Source of the DNA: Gallionella sp.
GTDB lineage: Bacteria; Pseudomonadota; Gammaproteobacteria; Burkholderiales; Gallionellaceae
Assembly: GCA_030645535.1 (NCBI GenBank)
Contig: JAUSNM010000027.1
Location: forward strand, 1 to 64,000
Direction of reading: 5' to 3'
Length of the DNA stretch: 64,000 nucleotides
Under the pieces are notes generated by a model, which saw only the letters and a list, made by a program, of their open reading frames with translations, did no database searches and was not told the DNA's origin. Of this stretch, positions 42,342-53,218 are shown one piece after another (position 1 is the first letter of the stretch; each line of letters opens with the position of its first letter). A program made the position numbers and the translations under genes.

Positions 42342-44114
42342 CTAATCCAGCGGCGGGGCAATCTTGATTATTTCTTCTGCAGTCGTCAGACCTGCCGCAA
42401 CTTTTTCGGCCCCGCTCAAACGCAACGGTTTCATGCCTTCATCCCGCGCCAATGACTTGATCTTGGCAAGCTCTGCATCTTTGACTACCAGCTGTTTCAT
42501 TTTAGCGCTGAGCGACAACATCTCATAGATGCCGGTACGTCCACGGTAGCCGGTCATGCGGCATTCCAGACAACCTACAGCAACATTTACCTGCGCAGGC
42601 TTGGCAACCGGCCAATTGCCAACCAGTTCCCGCCACAACTCATCACTGATTTCGCCGGGTGCTTTGCAATGCGGGCAGAGCGTACGCGCCAGCCGCTGCC
42701 CCATAACCCCCAGCAGCGTGGAGTTCAGTAAATAGGCCGGCACGCCCAACTCCAGCAAGCGAGTAATAGCAGACGGGGCATCATTGGTATGCAGAGATGA
42801 CAACACCAGATGCCCGGTCAGCGCGGCCTGCACGGCGATTTCAGCCGTTTCCGCGTCGCGTATCTCACCCACCATGATGATGTCCGGGTCTTGCCGCAAC
42901 AAGGTGCGCACGCCATCGGCAAAGTTAAGCCCGATATTGCGTTGCACCTGCATCTGATTGAAGGCCGGCTCGATCATCTCGATCGGATCTTCTACCGTGC
43001 AGACATTCACTTCAGGAGTAGCGATTTGCTTCAGCGTGGAATACAGCGTGGTGGTCTTACCCGAACCGGTCGGCCCGGTCACCAGAATGATGCCGTTAGG
43101 CTGACGCGTCCACTCACGCCACAACGCAGTCTGCTCGCGCGAAAAGCCAAGATCGGCAAAGTTCTTCATCAATATTTCCGGATCAAAGATACGCATCACC
43201 AACTTCTCGCCAAAAGCCGTCGGCATCGTGGACAGGCGCAATTCGATTTCCTCGCCCTGGCTGCTCACCGTCTTGATGCGCCCGTCCTGCGGCCTGCGTT
43301 TCTCCACCATATCCATACGGCCCAACAGCTTGATACGGTTGGTAATGGCATTGAGCACGGAGGCCGGCAGTTGATAGACCTGATGCAACACACCATCGAT
43401 ACGGAAGCGCACCATGCCGATGTCGCGACGCGGCTCCAGATGAATGTCGCTGGCGCGTTGTTCGAACGCATACTTGAACAACCAATCCACCAGCGTCACC
43501 ACATGTTGCTCGTTGGCATCCAGATTTTTGTTCTTGCCCAACTCCACCAATTGTTCGAAGTTCTGCACACCGGCGGACTGCCCGGTCCTTGCGGCACCCT
43601 GCACCGAATTGGCCAGGCTGTATATTTCCGGCAAATAGTGATTGATGTCGAGCGGGCTGGCTAAAACCAGCGTCACTTTCAGATTAAGAATGCGCTCTAA
43701 CTCAACCACCCAGTCGGTCAGAAACGGCTCGGCGGTGGCGATGGTCACCTCCCCGTCGCTAACATTCAACGGCATGATCTTCAGACGTTCGGCGTAGGAT
43801 TTTGAAACGATATTTGCAATACCGGCAAAATTCAGCTTGAGGGGATCGACATGAAAATACGGCATGCCGATCCGTGCCGCCAACCAGTCGGTGAGGCTCT
43901 CCACCGTCAGTAACTTGCCCGGAGGCACGAGGCTGTGCCAATTTTGTTCGCCAATTACCACCAGCGGATGCACACGTTCCGACTTGTGCCCACGGATCAG
44001 CTTCTCGGCATCGGCAGGCATCACCGCCCCGTCATCAACCAGCCAGTGCAGAATGGAATCCAGCGTCAGCTTGCGTTGAACGGACTGTTGTGTGAATGGA
44101 GTTTCTTTGCTCAT
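42342..44114 (-). CDS. GspE/PilB-family secretion or pilus ATPase
   Basis: 590 aa; Walker A GPTGSGKTTTLYSTL, EDPIE, GEIRDAETAEIAVQAALTGHLVLSSLHTNDAPSAITRLLELGV. Confidence 0.93.
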   Translation of the reverse strand: MSKETPFTQQSVQRKLTLDSILHWLVDDGAVMPADAEKLIRGHKSERVHPLVVIGEQNWHSLVPPGKLLTVESLTDWLAARIGMPYFHVDPLKLNFAGIANIVSKSYAERLKIMPLNVSDGEVTIATAEPFLTDWVVELERILNLKVTLVLASPLDINHYLPEIYSLANSVQGAARTGQSAGVQNFEQLVELGKNKNLDANEQHVVTLVDWLFKYAFEQRASDIHLEPRRDIGMVRFRIDGVLHQVYQLPASVLNAITNRIKLLGRMDMVEKRRPQDGRIKTVSSQGEEIELRLSTMPTAFGEKLVMRIFDPEILMKNFADLGFSREQTALWREWTRQPNGIILVTGPTGSGKTTTLYSTLKQIATPEVNVCTVEDPIEMIEPAFNQMQVQRNIGLNFADGVRTLLRQDPDIIMVGEIRDAETAEIAVQAALTGHLVLSSLHTNDAPSAITRLLELGVPAYLLNSTLLGVMGQRLARTLCPHCKAPGEISDELWRELVGNWPVAKPAQVNVAVGCLECRMTGYRGRTGIYEMLSLSAKMKQLVVKDAELAKIKSLARDEGMKPLRLSGAEKVAAGLTTAEEIIKIAPPLD

Positions 44115-44231
44115 AGCAAACCATACATATCGAATGGCGCAAGTCTAATGGCTTATGTTATGAATGGGAAATGCTTCCGGCGAAAGCTCATTCCTGACGA
44201 CGCGTTTTGGCGGCGCTGTAATCGAAACTCA

Positions 44232-45131
44232 TTACTTGTTGCTCACTGCTTCCGTCAACAGGAACTCTTTGAAAGCCAGCGCGGCACTGGACAAGCGCTT
44301 ATTGCTGCGATGCGCGACGAACCAGTGGCGCAGCAGCGGAAAATGTTCGACATCGAGCACCACCAGGCGATGCGTCTCCAGTTCCAGTTCAATGCTGTGC
44401 AGCGACAGAATGCCCAGCCCCATGCCCGCCTGCACCGCTTGCTTGATCGCTTCGTTGGTTTCCATTTCCATGCTGATGCGTGGTTGAACAGCGTGCTGCG
44501 CGAACACGCGCTCCATCGCACTGCGCGTACCCGAGCCCTTTTCCCGCGACAAAAAGGTTTCACGGGCAAGCTGGGCAAATTTGATGTGAGGGAGTGTGGC
44601 TAACGGATGGCCGGGAGCGGCGATGACCACCAGCGGGTTGTCCATGAAGGATTCTGCATTGATATCCTGCCCTTCTGGCGGTTGACCCATGATGGCAAGA
44701 TCAGTGCTGTTGTCGGCCAGCTGTGTGAGCACGGCATCGCGGTTGGCGACTTGCAGTATCACGTTGATATTTGGGTGGCGCTGACAGAATTTGGCCAGCA
44801 ATTGCGGGGTGAAATAGTTGGCAGTATTGACCACAGACAGGGTCAACTTGCCACGTCCCAGACCTTTCATCTCGTCGAACACCGCTTCCATTTCAGTCAG
44901 TTGTTGGGCGATGAGGCGGGCGTAGTGAAATAACTCATGTCCGGCTTCGGTGAGGAAAATTTTCTTGCCCATTTGCTCGAATAGCGGCAGTCCGATATGC
45001 ACTTCTAACTGCTTGATTTGCATGGACACAGCCGGTTGCGACAGGTATAGTTCTTCGGCTGCGCGCGAGTAGTTCAAATGGCTGGCGACTTTCTCGAATA
45101 CCTGTAATTGACGCAACGTAAAGTGGAGCAT
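44232..45131 (-). CDS. cbbR: LysR-family regulator, CbbR-like
   Basis: 299 aa; FTLRQLQVFEKVASHLNYSRAAEELYLSQPAVSMQIKQLE; divergent from cbbM. Confidence 0.9.
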   Translation of the reverse strand: MLHFTLRQLQVFEKVASHLNYSRAAEELYLSQPAVSMQIKQLEVHIGLPLFEQMGKKIFLTEAGHELFHYARLIAQQLTEMEAVFDEMKGLGRGKLTLSVVNTANYFTPQLLAKFCQRHPNINVILQVANRDAVLTQLADNSTDLAIMGQPPEGQDINAESFMDNPLVVIAAPGHPLATLPHIKFAQLARETFLSREKGSGTRSAMERVFAQHAVQPRISMEMETNEAIKQAVQAGMGLGILSLHSIELELETHRLVVLDVEHFPLLRHWFVAHRSNKRLSSAALAFKEFLLTEAVSNK

Positions 45132-45171
45132 GGTCGGGAGGCCGGGATAGTAGTTTCGTGATTATACACAT

Positions 45172-45205
45172 CCATAAGCATTCCTTATGGTTTCAATAAA
45201 AATAA
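45172..45205. promoter_or_regulatory. Candidate CbbR operator in the cbbR-cbbM intergenic region
   Basis: Perfect palindrome CCATAAGcattcCTTATGG (45172-45190) containing TAA-N7-TTA; second TCA-N7-TAA at 45193-45205. Confidence 0.55.
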
Positions 45206-45310
45206 TTGACTATCGCTTATAAGGCAACGGCCCTATAGTTGCGACCTGTTACAGGTTGTCGCTCGTTGGCAGGCAGTAAAAATTATCGTTAATACACAGG
45301 AGAGGTAAAC

Positions 45311-46690
45311 ATGGATCAATCTAATCGTTATGCAAATCTGGATCTTGATGAAGCAGAACTGATCAAGGGCGGCAAGCATATTCTGGTTGCCTACAAAATG
45401 GCGCCGAGTGCAGGCCACGGTTATCTGGAAGCTGCAGCGCACTTTGCCGCTGAATCTTCTACCGGCACCAACGTTGAAGTTTCGACGACTGATGATTTCA
45501 CCAAGGGCGTAGATGCGCTGGTCTATCAAATTGACGAAGCCACCGAGGATATGCGTATCGCATTCCCTCTGGAACTGTTCGACCGCAATGTGATCGATGG
45601 CCGCATGATGTTGGTATCGTTCCTGACCTGCGCAATCGGTAACAACCAGGGTATGGGCGACATCAAGCATGCCAAGATGATCGACTTTTACGTCCCGCCT
45701 CGCGCCATTCAACTGTTCGATGGCCCGTCCAAAGGTATTGCGGATCTGTGGCGCATTCTGGGTCGCCCGATTGAAAACGGCGGCTATATTTCCGGCACGA
45801 TCATCAAGCCCAAGCTGGGTCTGCGTCCTGAGCCATTCGCAAAAGCGGCTTACCAGTTCTGGTTGGGTGGTGACTTCATCAAGAACGATGAGCCACAAGG
45901 CAATCAAGTGTTCTGTCCATTGAAGAAAGTGCTGCCGCTGGTCTACGACTCCATGAAGCGTGCACAGGATGAAACTGGCGATGCCAAGTTGTTCTCGATG
46001 AACATCACGGCCGATGACCACTTTGAGATGTGTGCTCGTGCTGACATGGCGCTGGAAATTTTTGGCCCTGATGCAGACAAGCTGGCCTTCCTGGTTGATG
46101 GCTTCGTAGGCGGTCCAGGTATGATCACTACCGCACGTCGTCAGTATGCGGATCAATTCCTGCACTACCACCGCGCCGGTCACGGTATGGTGACTTCTCC
46201 TTCCGCCAAGCGTGGTTACACCGCGTTTGTGTTGGCTAAAATGAGCCGTCTGCAAGGTGCTTCCGGCATCCACGTAGGGACCATGGGCTACGGCAAGATG
46301 GAAGGCGAAGGCGACGACAAAGTTATCGCTTACATGATCGAGCGCGACAGCTGCCAAGGTCCAGTCTACTTCCAGGAATGGTATGGCATGAAGCCGACTG
46401 CGCCTATCGTTTCTGGCGGTATGAATGCACTGCGTCTGCCAGGCTTCTTCGAAAACCTGGGTCATGGCAACGTAATCAACACAGCGGGCGGCGGTTCATA
46501 CGGCCACATCGACTCTCCGGCAGCAGGTGCTATTTCGTTGCGTCAAGCCTACGAATGCTGGAAGGCCGGTGCTGATCCGATCCAGTGGGCGAAGGAACAC
46601 AAGGAATTTGCGCGTGCCTTCGAGTCATTCCCGAAAGATGCGGACAAGATATTCCCGGGCTGGCGCGACAAGTTGGGCTCACACAAGTAA
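45311..46690 (+). CDS. cbbM: Form II ribulose-bisphosphate carboxylase
   Basis: 459 aa; [61 protein letters not shown]. Confidence 0.97.
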   Translation: MDQSNRYANLDLDEAELIKGGKHILVAYKMAPSAGHGYLEAAAHFAAESSTGTNVEVSTTDDFTKGVDALVYQIDEATEDMRIAFPLELFDRNVIDGRMMLVSFLTCAIGNNQGMGDIKHAKMIDFYVPPRAIQLFDGPSKGIADLWRILGRPIENGGYISGTIIKPKLGLRPEPFAKAAYQFWLGGDFIKNDEPQGNQVFCPLKKVLPLVYDSMKRAQDETGDAKLFSMNITADDHFEMCARADMALEIFGPDADKLAFLVDGFVGGPGMITTARRQYADQFLHYHRAGHGMVTSPSAKRGYTAFVLAKMSRLQGASGIHVGTMGYGKMEGEGDDKVIAYMIERDSCQGPVYFQEWYGMKPTAPIVSGGMNALRLPGFFENLGHGNVINTAGGGSYGHIDSPAAGAISLRQAYECWKAGADPIQWAKEHKEFARAFESFPKDADKIFPGWRDKLGSHK

Positions 46691-46708
46691 GCTTAAGTCT
46701 TATTGGTG

Positions 46709-46742
46709 AAAAAGCGCCCCCACTCGATGGGGGCGTTTTTTT
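46709..46742 (+). terminator. Hairpin terminator between cbbM and cbbQ
   Basis: AAAGCGCCCCCActcgaTGGGGGCGTTTTTTT. Confidence 0.85.
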
Positions 46743-46797
46743 CCAGAAACAAAAACCGTTCGGCACGAGCGGTTACATGACGAACAACGGAGTAATC

Positions 46798-47601
46798 ATG
46801 ACAAACATTGATCAATACAAGGTGCATAACGAGCCGTTCTATCAGGCACAGGGCGACGAGGTAATGCTGTATGAAGCAGCTTATGCAGCCCGTTTGCCGG
46901 TGATGGTGAAAGGTCCTACGGGTTGCGGAAAATCGCGCTTCGTCGAATACATGGCGTGGAAATTGAACAAGCCGCTGATCACCGTGGCGTGTAACGAAGA
47001 CATGACGGCAAGTGATCTGGTCGGGCGTTATCTGCTCGACGCCAATGGCACGCGTTGGCTGGATGGCCCGCTGACGACCGCCGCACGCATCGGTGCGATC
47101 TGCTATCTGGATGAGATCGTCGAAGCGCGCCAGGACACCACCGTAGTGATTCATCCGCTGACCGACCACAGGCGCACACTGCCGCTGGATAAAAAAGGTG
47201 AGCTGATTCATGCGCATCCTGATTTTCAGCTGGTTATTTCCTACAACCCCGGCTACCAGAGCCTGCTGAAGGACTTGAAGCAGTCCACCAAACAACGTTT
47301 TACCGCATTCGATTTTGATTATCCGACGGCTTCAGTCGAGACCGAGATTCTGAGTAAAGAAACCGGTATGGACTGCGAATTGACCGCAAAACTGGTGAAG
47401 ATCGGCAGAGCCGCGCGCAACCTGAAGGGTCACGGCCTGGATGAAGGCATCTCGACGCGTTTGCTGGTGTACGCAGCCACGCTGATCAAGGGCGGAGTCG
47501 ATCCGAAGGCCGCTTGCCGCATGGCACTGGTGCGCCCGATCACCGACGACGCAGACATACGCGATACGCTGGATCATGCCATTGATGCGGTGTTTTCCTA
47601 A
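46798..47601 (+). CDS. cbbQ: CbbQ-type AAA+ ATPase
   Basis: 267 aa from ATG 46798; VMVKGPTGCGKSRFVEYMAWKL, CYLDEIVEARQDTTVVIHPLTDHRR. Confidence 0.93.
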   Translation: MTNIDQYKVHNEPFYQAQGDEVMLYEAAYAARLPVMVKGPTGCGKSRFVEYMAWKLNKPLITVACNEDMTASDLVGRYLLDANGTRWLDGPLTTAARIGAICYLDEIVEARQDTTVVIHPLTDHRRTLPLDKKGELIHAHPDFQLVISYNPGYQSLLKDLKQSTKQRFTAFDFDYPTASVETEILSKETGMDCELTAKLVKIGRAARNLKGHGLDEGISTRLLVYAATLIKGGVDPKAACRMALVRPITDDADIRDTLDHAIDAVFS

Positions 47602-47626
47602 TATTTCACGCGTGCACTGAAAGATC

Positions 47627-49885
47627 ATGGAAATCACAACCATACCCAAGGAATTCGAACTCTACTGGCAGCGACTCGATTGCAGGTTTCCCCGCGTCGA
47701 GCCGGTGTTTGCCGACTGCATGCGTGAGGCCTGGACGGTACTCAGCAATCAGGGCATGGATGCTTATATCAGCTATGCGCGCAGCCTGGGGAAAATGGGA
47801 CGTGGCGCCGAACCTATCCTGATTTTTCTGGAAGAGTGGCCGGCTGTCGCAAAAGCATGGGGTGAAGATGCCTTGCCAGAGGTTATGGTGGCGATTCAAA
47901 GGATGTCAAAGTCGCCGAACAGCAAGGCGATCGTGCCCTTCCTGCAGTCTTTGCCGACCGTTGCCCGCCGCCTGCATTCGCACCAGCTTATGCGGGATTA
48001 TATTGAGCTGGTGCTGGATTTCATGGAGCGCACCACGGGCTCGATACACGGCATCCACCAGACCTTCCCCAGCCCCGGTTTGCCTGAATTCTTCAAGCAA
48101 ATCCCGGTACTGCTTAGCCAACTGTCTTTGGCTGGTTTAAAAAACTGGGTGGACTACGGGGTGCGTTTCTACAATGACCATCCCGAACGTCAGGTTGATT
48201 ATTTCAGTCTGCAATCGGCGGACAGTCGTGCGGTGTTGCAGCGCGAGCGGCATGGCACCTTACTGGTGGATAATGAACGCAAACTGGATATGTTTCTGCG
48301 CGGCTTATGGCAGGATGAGGATCTGCTGATCCCCTACTCCAGCGCCTTTGATGAACTGCGCCAGCCTGTTCCCTATTACGACAAGCTCGGCATACGCCTG
48401 CCGGATGTGTACCAGGATGACAAGGGCATTTCCGGATTGGACCGTTATCGTGCAGCATTGACGCATATCGCCGCGCATCGTCGCTGGACACAAGCTGTCA
48501 TCGCCGACAACCTGAGTCCGTTCCAGCGCATGGCGGTGGAATTTCTCGAAGACAGCCGGGTGGAATATCTGGCGATGAAGGAATATCCCGGCTTGCGTCG
48601 CATCTTTCTGGCCTTGCATCCGGTGCCGCTTGAGGATGCCTGCGATGTCGAGCAGGAGTCCAGCGTGCGTCACCGTCTGGCGATGTTGTCGCGCGCGATT
48701 CTGGATCAGCACCATCCGTACAAAAATTTGTATTTGATTGAATTTACTGAACGATTTAATGATCTGGTGCGACAGGGAGACTCCAGCACTCAGAAAATAG
48801 TCGATCTTGCGATTTCCTTTATCGCCAGAACGCGCCTGCCCAGCGACAATTTTGCCAAGACGTATTTCACGGATACGGTGATTGATTACCGCGACGACAA
48901 CCGCCAGATGTGGCGTTTCATCGAACAAGGCGACGAGGAAGAAGCCTTCGACGAAGAGCGCAAGATCGAGCCTGGAGAAGAGCTGAAGGGCTTGCCGCCA
49001 CGCCATTACCACGAATGGGATTACAACAGTCAAAGCTATCGTCCTGACTGGGTCAGCGTGTATGAAAGCCTGCATCCGCAAGTCAATTCGGCCGACATCG
49101 ACAAGCTGCTGGCCAAACATGCCGGGCTCGCCAAACAACTGAAGAAGATGCTCGAACTGCTCAAGCCGCAGGACAAAGTGCGTATTCGCTACCAGGAAGA
49201 AGGCAGTGAACTGGATCTGGATGTGGCATTGCGCTCCCTGATCGACTACAAGGGCGGCTCAGCACCTGATCCGCGCATCAACATGAGCCATAGAAATGAC
49301 GGGCGCAACATCGCAGTGACGGTGCTGCTGGACTTGTCTGAATCGCTCAACGAAAAAGCCGCAGGCAGCGAGCAGACGATACTGGAACTCAGTCAGGAAG
49401 CCGTGTCACTGCTGGCCTGGGCGGTACAGCAACTGGGCGATCCGTTCGCCATCGCAGGCTTTCATTCCAACACGCGTCACGACGTGCGCTACATGCACAT
49501 CAAGGGTTTTAGCGAAAAGTGGGATGACGAAGTGAAGGGCAGATTGGCGGCGATGGAGGCCAGCTATTCCACGCGGATGGGAGCGGCGATGCGTCACGCA
49601 GCGCACTATCTGGGCAAACAGCAGGCTGACAAAAAGCTGATGCTGATCCTTACCGATGGCGAGCCGGCCGATATCGACAGCAAGGACGGGCGCATCCTGA
49701 TTGAAGATGCAAGACAGGCGGTCAAGGAGCTGGACGGCCAGGGCATCTATGCGTATTGCATCAACCTTGATCCGAAGGCGGATGAATACGTGAAGGATAT
49801 TTTCGGCAAGCAGTATACGATTATCGACAAAGTCGCGCAGTTGCCGGAAAAACTACCCGCTCTGTTTATATCTTTAACGAAATAA
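47627..49885 (+). CDS. cbbO: CbbO-type VWA domain protein (RuBisCO activase adaptor)
   Basis: 752 aa; C-terminal VWA VTVLLDLSESLNEKA...LMLILTDGEPADIDSKDGR; adjacent to cbbQ. Confidence 0.92.
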   Translation: MEITTIPKEFELYWQRLDCRFPRVEPVFADCMREAWTVLSNQGMDAYISYARSLGKMGRGAEPILIFLEEWPAVAKAWGEDALPEVMVAIQRMSKSPNSKAIVPFLQSLPTVARRLHSHQLMRDYIELVLDFMERTTGSIHGIHQTFPSPGLPEFFKQIPVLLSQLSLAGLKNWVDYGVRFYNDHPERQVDYFSLQSADSRAVLQRERHGTLLVDNERKLDMFLRGLWQDEDLLIPYSSAFDELRQPVPYYDKLGIRLPDVYQDDKGISGLDRYRAALTHIAAHRRWTQAVIADNLSPFQRMAVEFLEDSRVEYLAMKEYPGLRRIFLALHPVPLEDACDVEQESSVRHRLAMLSRAILDQHHPYKNLYLIEFTERFNDLVRQGDSSTQKIVDLAISFIARTRLPSDNFAKTYFTDTVIDYRDDNRQMWRFIEQGDEEEAFDEERKIEPGEELKGLPPRHYHEWDYNSQSYRPDWVSVYESLHPQVNSADIDKLLAKHAGLAKQLKKMLELLKPQDKVRIRYQEEGSELDLDVALRSLIDYKGGSAPDPRINMSHRNDGRNIAVTVLLDLSESLNEKAAGSEQTILELSQEAVSLLAWAVQQLGDPFAIAGFHSNTRHDVRYMHIKGFSEKWDDEVKGRLAAMEASYSTRMGAAMRHAAHYLGKQQADKKLMLILTDGEPADIDSKDGRILIEDARQAVKELDGQGIYAYCINLDPKADEYVKDIFGKQYTIIDKVAQLPEKLPALFISLTK

Positions 49886-49960
49886 GTTGATCAGCAGAGC
49901 AGGGCAGAAAACGGTAGAATTACGGGTCTAAAATTTAGCATTTATAACTGAGGAGCAAGC

Positions 49961-50962
49961 ATGAGTAAGAGTCTGATTCAATTCATCATTGAAGAACAAC
50001 GCCACATTCCTAACGCCAGCGGCGATTTTACCGGATTACTGAGCGATATCGTTTCTGCATGCAAGCAGATTGCTCATGACGTGAACAAGGGCGCGCTGAT
50101 CGGCGTGCTGGGCAGCGCAGGCAGCGAAAACATCCAGGGCGAAACACAAAAAAAGCTCGACATCATCACCAATGAAATTTTCATTGCAGCTAACGAATGG
50201 AGTGGTCACTTGGCGGCAATGGCTTCCGAAGAGATGGAAGACATCTACGAAATTCCGAAGCAATATCCACGCGGCAAATACCTGATCACTTTCGATCCAT
50301 TGGATGGCTCATCCAACATCGACGTGAATATCTCGGTCGGTACGATTTTCTCCATCCTGCGTTGCCCTGAAGGTGTGACCAATCCGACTGCAGCCGACTT
50401 CATGCAGCCTGGCACCAAGCAGGTTTGCGCAGGTTATGCACTTTACGGCCCGAACACCATGATGGTGATCACCACCGGCCACGGCGTAAACGGCTTCACG
50501 CTGGATCGCGACGTAGGCGACTTCTTCCTGACCCATCCGGACATGCAGATTCCCGTCGATACGCAAGAATTCGCGATCAACATGTCCAACCGTCGTTACT
50601 GGGAAGAGCCGGTTCAGCGTTACGTTGAAGAATGCATCCAGGGTAAGGACGGCGGCCGCGAGAAGAATTTCAACATGCGTTGGGTCGCTTCCATGGTTGC
50701 TGAAATTCACCGCATCCTGACACGCGGCGGTATCTTCATGTATCCGTTCGACAACAAGGAAGCCGGCAAAGCAGGCAAGCTGCGCCTGATGTACGAAGCT
50801 AACCCGATGTCATTCATCGTCGAACAAGCGGGCGGCGTATGTTCTACAGGTCGTGAACGCATCATGGAACTGCAGCCTACTGGCTTGCATCAGCGCGTGC
50901 CGGTCATCATGGGATCAAAGAACGAAGTCGATCGCCTGGTGGGATACCACAAGGGCGCGTAA
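49961..50962 (+). CDS. fbp: Fructose-1,6-bisphosphatase class I
   Basis: 333 aa; [43 protein letters not shown]. Confidence 0.96.
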   Translation: MSKSLIQFIIEEQRHIPNASGDFTGLLSDIVSACKQIAHDVNKGALIGVLGSAGSENIQGETQKKLDIITNEIFIAANEWSGHLAAMASEEMEDIYEIPKQYPRGKYLITFDPLDGSSNIDVNISVGTIFSILRCPEGVTNPTAADFMQPGTKQVCAGYALYGPNTMMVITTGHGVNGFTLDRDVGDFFLTHPDMQIPVDTQEFAINMSNRRYWEEPVQRYVEECIQGKDGGREKNFNMRWVASMVAEIHRILTRGGIFMYPFDNKEAGKAGKLRLMYEANPMSFIVEQAGGVCSTGRERIMELQPTGLHQRVPVIMGSKNEVDRLVGYHKGA

Positions 50963-50971
50963 TACCCTGCT

Positions 50972-50996
50972 ATGCCCCCGTATATGGGGGCATTTT
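50972..50996 (+). terminator. Terminator-like hairpin after fbp
   Basis: ATGCCCCCgtataTGGGGGCATTTT. Confidence 0.7.
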
Positions 50997-51019
50997 CACG
51001 TCTAATATTTGGAGTCACC

Positions 51020-51514
51020 ATGTCAAAACCGCTCGTATCCATCATCATGGGCAGCAGCAATGATTGGGAAATCATGAGCCTGGCCGCACAACAGCTGAAA
51101 GATTTCGGTGTGGCTTACGATGCACGTGTCATTTCCGCACACCGTTCTCCCGACTTGTTATTCGATTACATCAAGGAAATCAGTGAGCAAGGCGTACAAT
51201 GCTTTATCGCCGGCGCCGGCGGCGCCGCGCATCTGGCGGGCGTGATTGCCGGCAAGACCACGTTGCCTGTTTTGGGCGTGCCGATTCCGTCTAAGTATCT
51301 CAAAGGCATGGATTCACTTTTATCCATCGTGCAGATGCCCAAAGGCATTCCGGTTGCCACGTTTGCAATTGGTGAAGCGGGAGCTGCCAATGCAGGCCTG
51401 TTTGCCATTTCCATGCTGGCCCTGAACGATGCACAACTAGCCCTTCGCCTTACCGAATATCGAAAAAAACAGGCGGTTGCGATTGCCCAGACCGTTTTGC
51501 CCGAATTGCCATAA
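51020..51514 (+). CDS. purE: 5-(carboxyamino)imidazole ribonucleotide mutase
   Basis: 164 aa from ATG 51020; IIMGSSNDWEIM, SAHRSPDLLFDY, AGAGGAAHLAGV. Confidence 0.95.
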   Translation: MSKPLVSIIMGSSNDWEIMSLAAQQLKDFGVAYDARVISAHRSPDLLFDYIKEISEQGVQCFIAGAGGAAHLAGVIAGKTTLPVLGVPIPSKYLKGMDSLLSIVQMPKGIPVATFAIGEAGAANAGLFAISMLALNDAQLALRLTEYRKKQAVAIAQTVLPELP

Positions 51515-51519
51515 CCATC

Positions 51520-51552
51520 AATTGATAATTGATAATTGATAATTGATAATTA
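51520..51552. repeat. Heptanucleotide tandem repeat (ATTGATA)n
   Basis: AATTGATAATTGATAATTGATAATTGATAATT, period 7, about 4.4 units, between purE and purC. Confidence 0.9.
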
Positions 51553-51584
51553 TCGATTGTTGATTGTTTTACCAAGGAAGCGCC

Positions 51585-52469
51585 ATGTCTGCACTGCACG
51601 AATCCACAATAACCAGCTTGCCCCTGTTGCATCGCGGCAAAGTGCGTGATCTCTATGAAGTCGATGCGCAACATCTGCTAATCGTACAGACCGACCGGTT
51701 GTCGGCATTCGATTCCATTTTGCCTGACCCGATTCCCGGCAAGGGCGAAGTGCTCACGACGTTGTCGAATTTCTGGTTTGATAAATTGCGCCACATCATT
51801 CCTAATCACCTGACTGGTATTGCACCTGAATCAGTGGTGAGCGGGGCAGCGGAACAAGCGCAGGTGCGCGGTCGCTCCTTTGTCACCCGAAAACTCAAGC
51901 CCCTGCCGATAGAAGCGATCGTGCGCGGCTATCTGGTAGGCTCAGGCTGGAAGGATTATCAGAAAACCGGCACGATCTGCGGACTCGCTTTGCCTGCCGG
52001 CCTGCTTGAGGCCGAAAAGCTGCCGCAGCCGTTGTTTACCCCGTCTACCAAGGCTGCGGTAGGCGATCACGACGAGAATATTTCTTTTGCACAGGCCGTA
52101 GCGTTGCTGGGTGAAGCCCGTGCGACTGAAGTTCGCGATGCAACCGTGGCTTTGTATGTAGAAGCCGCCAACTACGCTGCAACCAAGGGCATCATCATCG
52201 CCGATACCAAGTTTGAATTCGGCGTGGATGAAGCGGGTCAACTGTATCTGATTGACGAAGCGCTGACACCGGATTCATCACGCTTTTGGCCTGCCGAAGC
52301 CTATAAAGTAGGTAGCAATCCGCCCAGTTTTGACAAGCAATTCGTGCGCGACTGGCTGGAAACCTCAGGTTGGAACAAGCAGGCTCCGGCACCTCATGTT
52401 CCGCAAGACGTGTTGCAAAAGACGGCGGACAAATATCATGAAGCACTGCAACGTTTGATGGCTGCATGA
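51585..52469 (+). CDS. purC: SAICAR synthetase
   Basis: 294 aa from ATG 51585; [62 protein letters not shown]. Confidence 0.96.
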   Translation: MSALHESTITSLPLLHRGKVRDLYEVDAQHLLIVQTDRLSAFDSILPDPIPGKGEVLTTLSNFWFDKLRHIIPNHLTGIAPESVVSGAAEQAQVRGRSFVTRKLKPLPIEAIVRGYLVGSGWKDYQKTGTICGLALPAGLLEAEKLPQPLFTPSTKAAVGDHDENISFAQAVALLGEARATEVRDATVALYVEAANYAATKGIIIADTKFEFGVDEAGQLYLIDEALTPDSSRFWPAEAYKVGSNPPSFDKQFVRDWLETSGWNKQAPAPHVPQDVLQKTADKYHEALQRLMAA

Positions 52470-53218
52470 GGGATTCCCCTGAAATTTGTGAATCTGCGCC
52501 AGTCGAACTGACGGCAACTGCGGGCGAATCCGTCCGTCAGCAGGGCGCAGCGCTCGCCGCGCCCGGACAGATATCAAAGCAAAACACGAACTGGCCACAG
52601 CCGCTGATTGAAGGATTTTTACGGTTTCGCGACAATCATTTTCCAAGCGATGATATCGAGTATTTGCGCCTGTTTTCTGAAGGTCAAAAACCGAAATTTT
52701 TGATCATAGGATGTTGCGATTCAAGGGTTGATCCCGCCATCATTTTCAATTGTGCACCGGGTGAACTGTTCGTGGTGCGCAACGTGGCCAACCTTGTCCC
52801 GCCGAATGAGGAGCGCATCGGTCACCACGGAACCACTGCGGCGCTCGAATATGGCGTATGCAACCTGGGGGTGGAGCACATCGTGGTGCTGGGCCATGAG
52901 CACTGCGGCGGGATTCAAACGCTGATGCAAACAGGCGGCACCTCCAACCCGGATTCTTTTATTGATGACTGGATGAAACTGGCTGAGTCCGCACGGGTGA
53001 GTGTTGAACGAGACTATGCCGATGCCAGCCTTGATGAGCGCCAGCGTGCATGCGAGCAGCGCGCCATTCTCGTTTCGCTGGAAAATTTACTCACCTATCA
53101 GTGGATCGCGCAACGCGTCGCTGCGAAGACGCTCAGAATTCACGGCTGGTATTTCGATATCAAACAGGGCCAATTGATGGGATACAACAGCACGACCGGC
53201 CAGTTCGAACCGTTGTAG
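52466..53218 (+). CDS. Beta-carbonic anhydrase
   Basis: 250 aa; [35 protein letters not shown]; start overlaps the purC stop. Confidence 0.94.
   Translation: MRDSPEICESAPVELTATAGESVRQQGAALAAPGQISKQNTNWPQPLIEGFLRFRDNHFPSDDIEYLRLFSEGQKPKFLIIGCCDSRVDPAIIFNCAPGELFVVRNVANLVPPNEERIGHHGTTAALEYGVCNLGVEHIVVLGHEHCGGIQTLMQTGGTSNPDSFIDDWMKLAESARVSVERDYADASLDERQRACEQRAILVSLENLLTYQWIAQRVAAKTLRIHGWYFDIKQGQLMGYNSTTGQFEPL

Noticed and set aside
45206-45239. TTGACT...TATAGT promoter for cbbM
   Set aside because: Spacer is 22 bp, too long for sigma70; the true promoter needs 5'-end mapping.
45233-46465. 410-aa minus-strand ORF
   Set aside because: Antisense to cbbM; no domain, expected shadow of a strongly biased, conserved gene.
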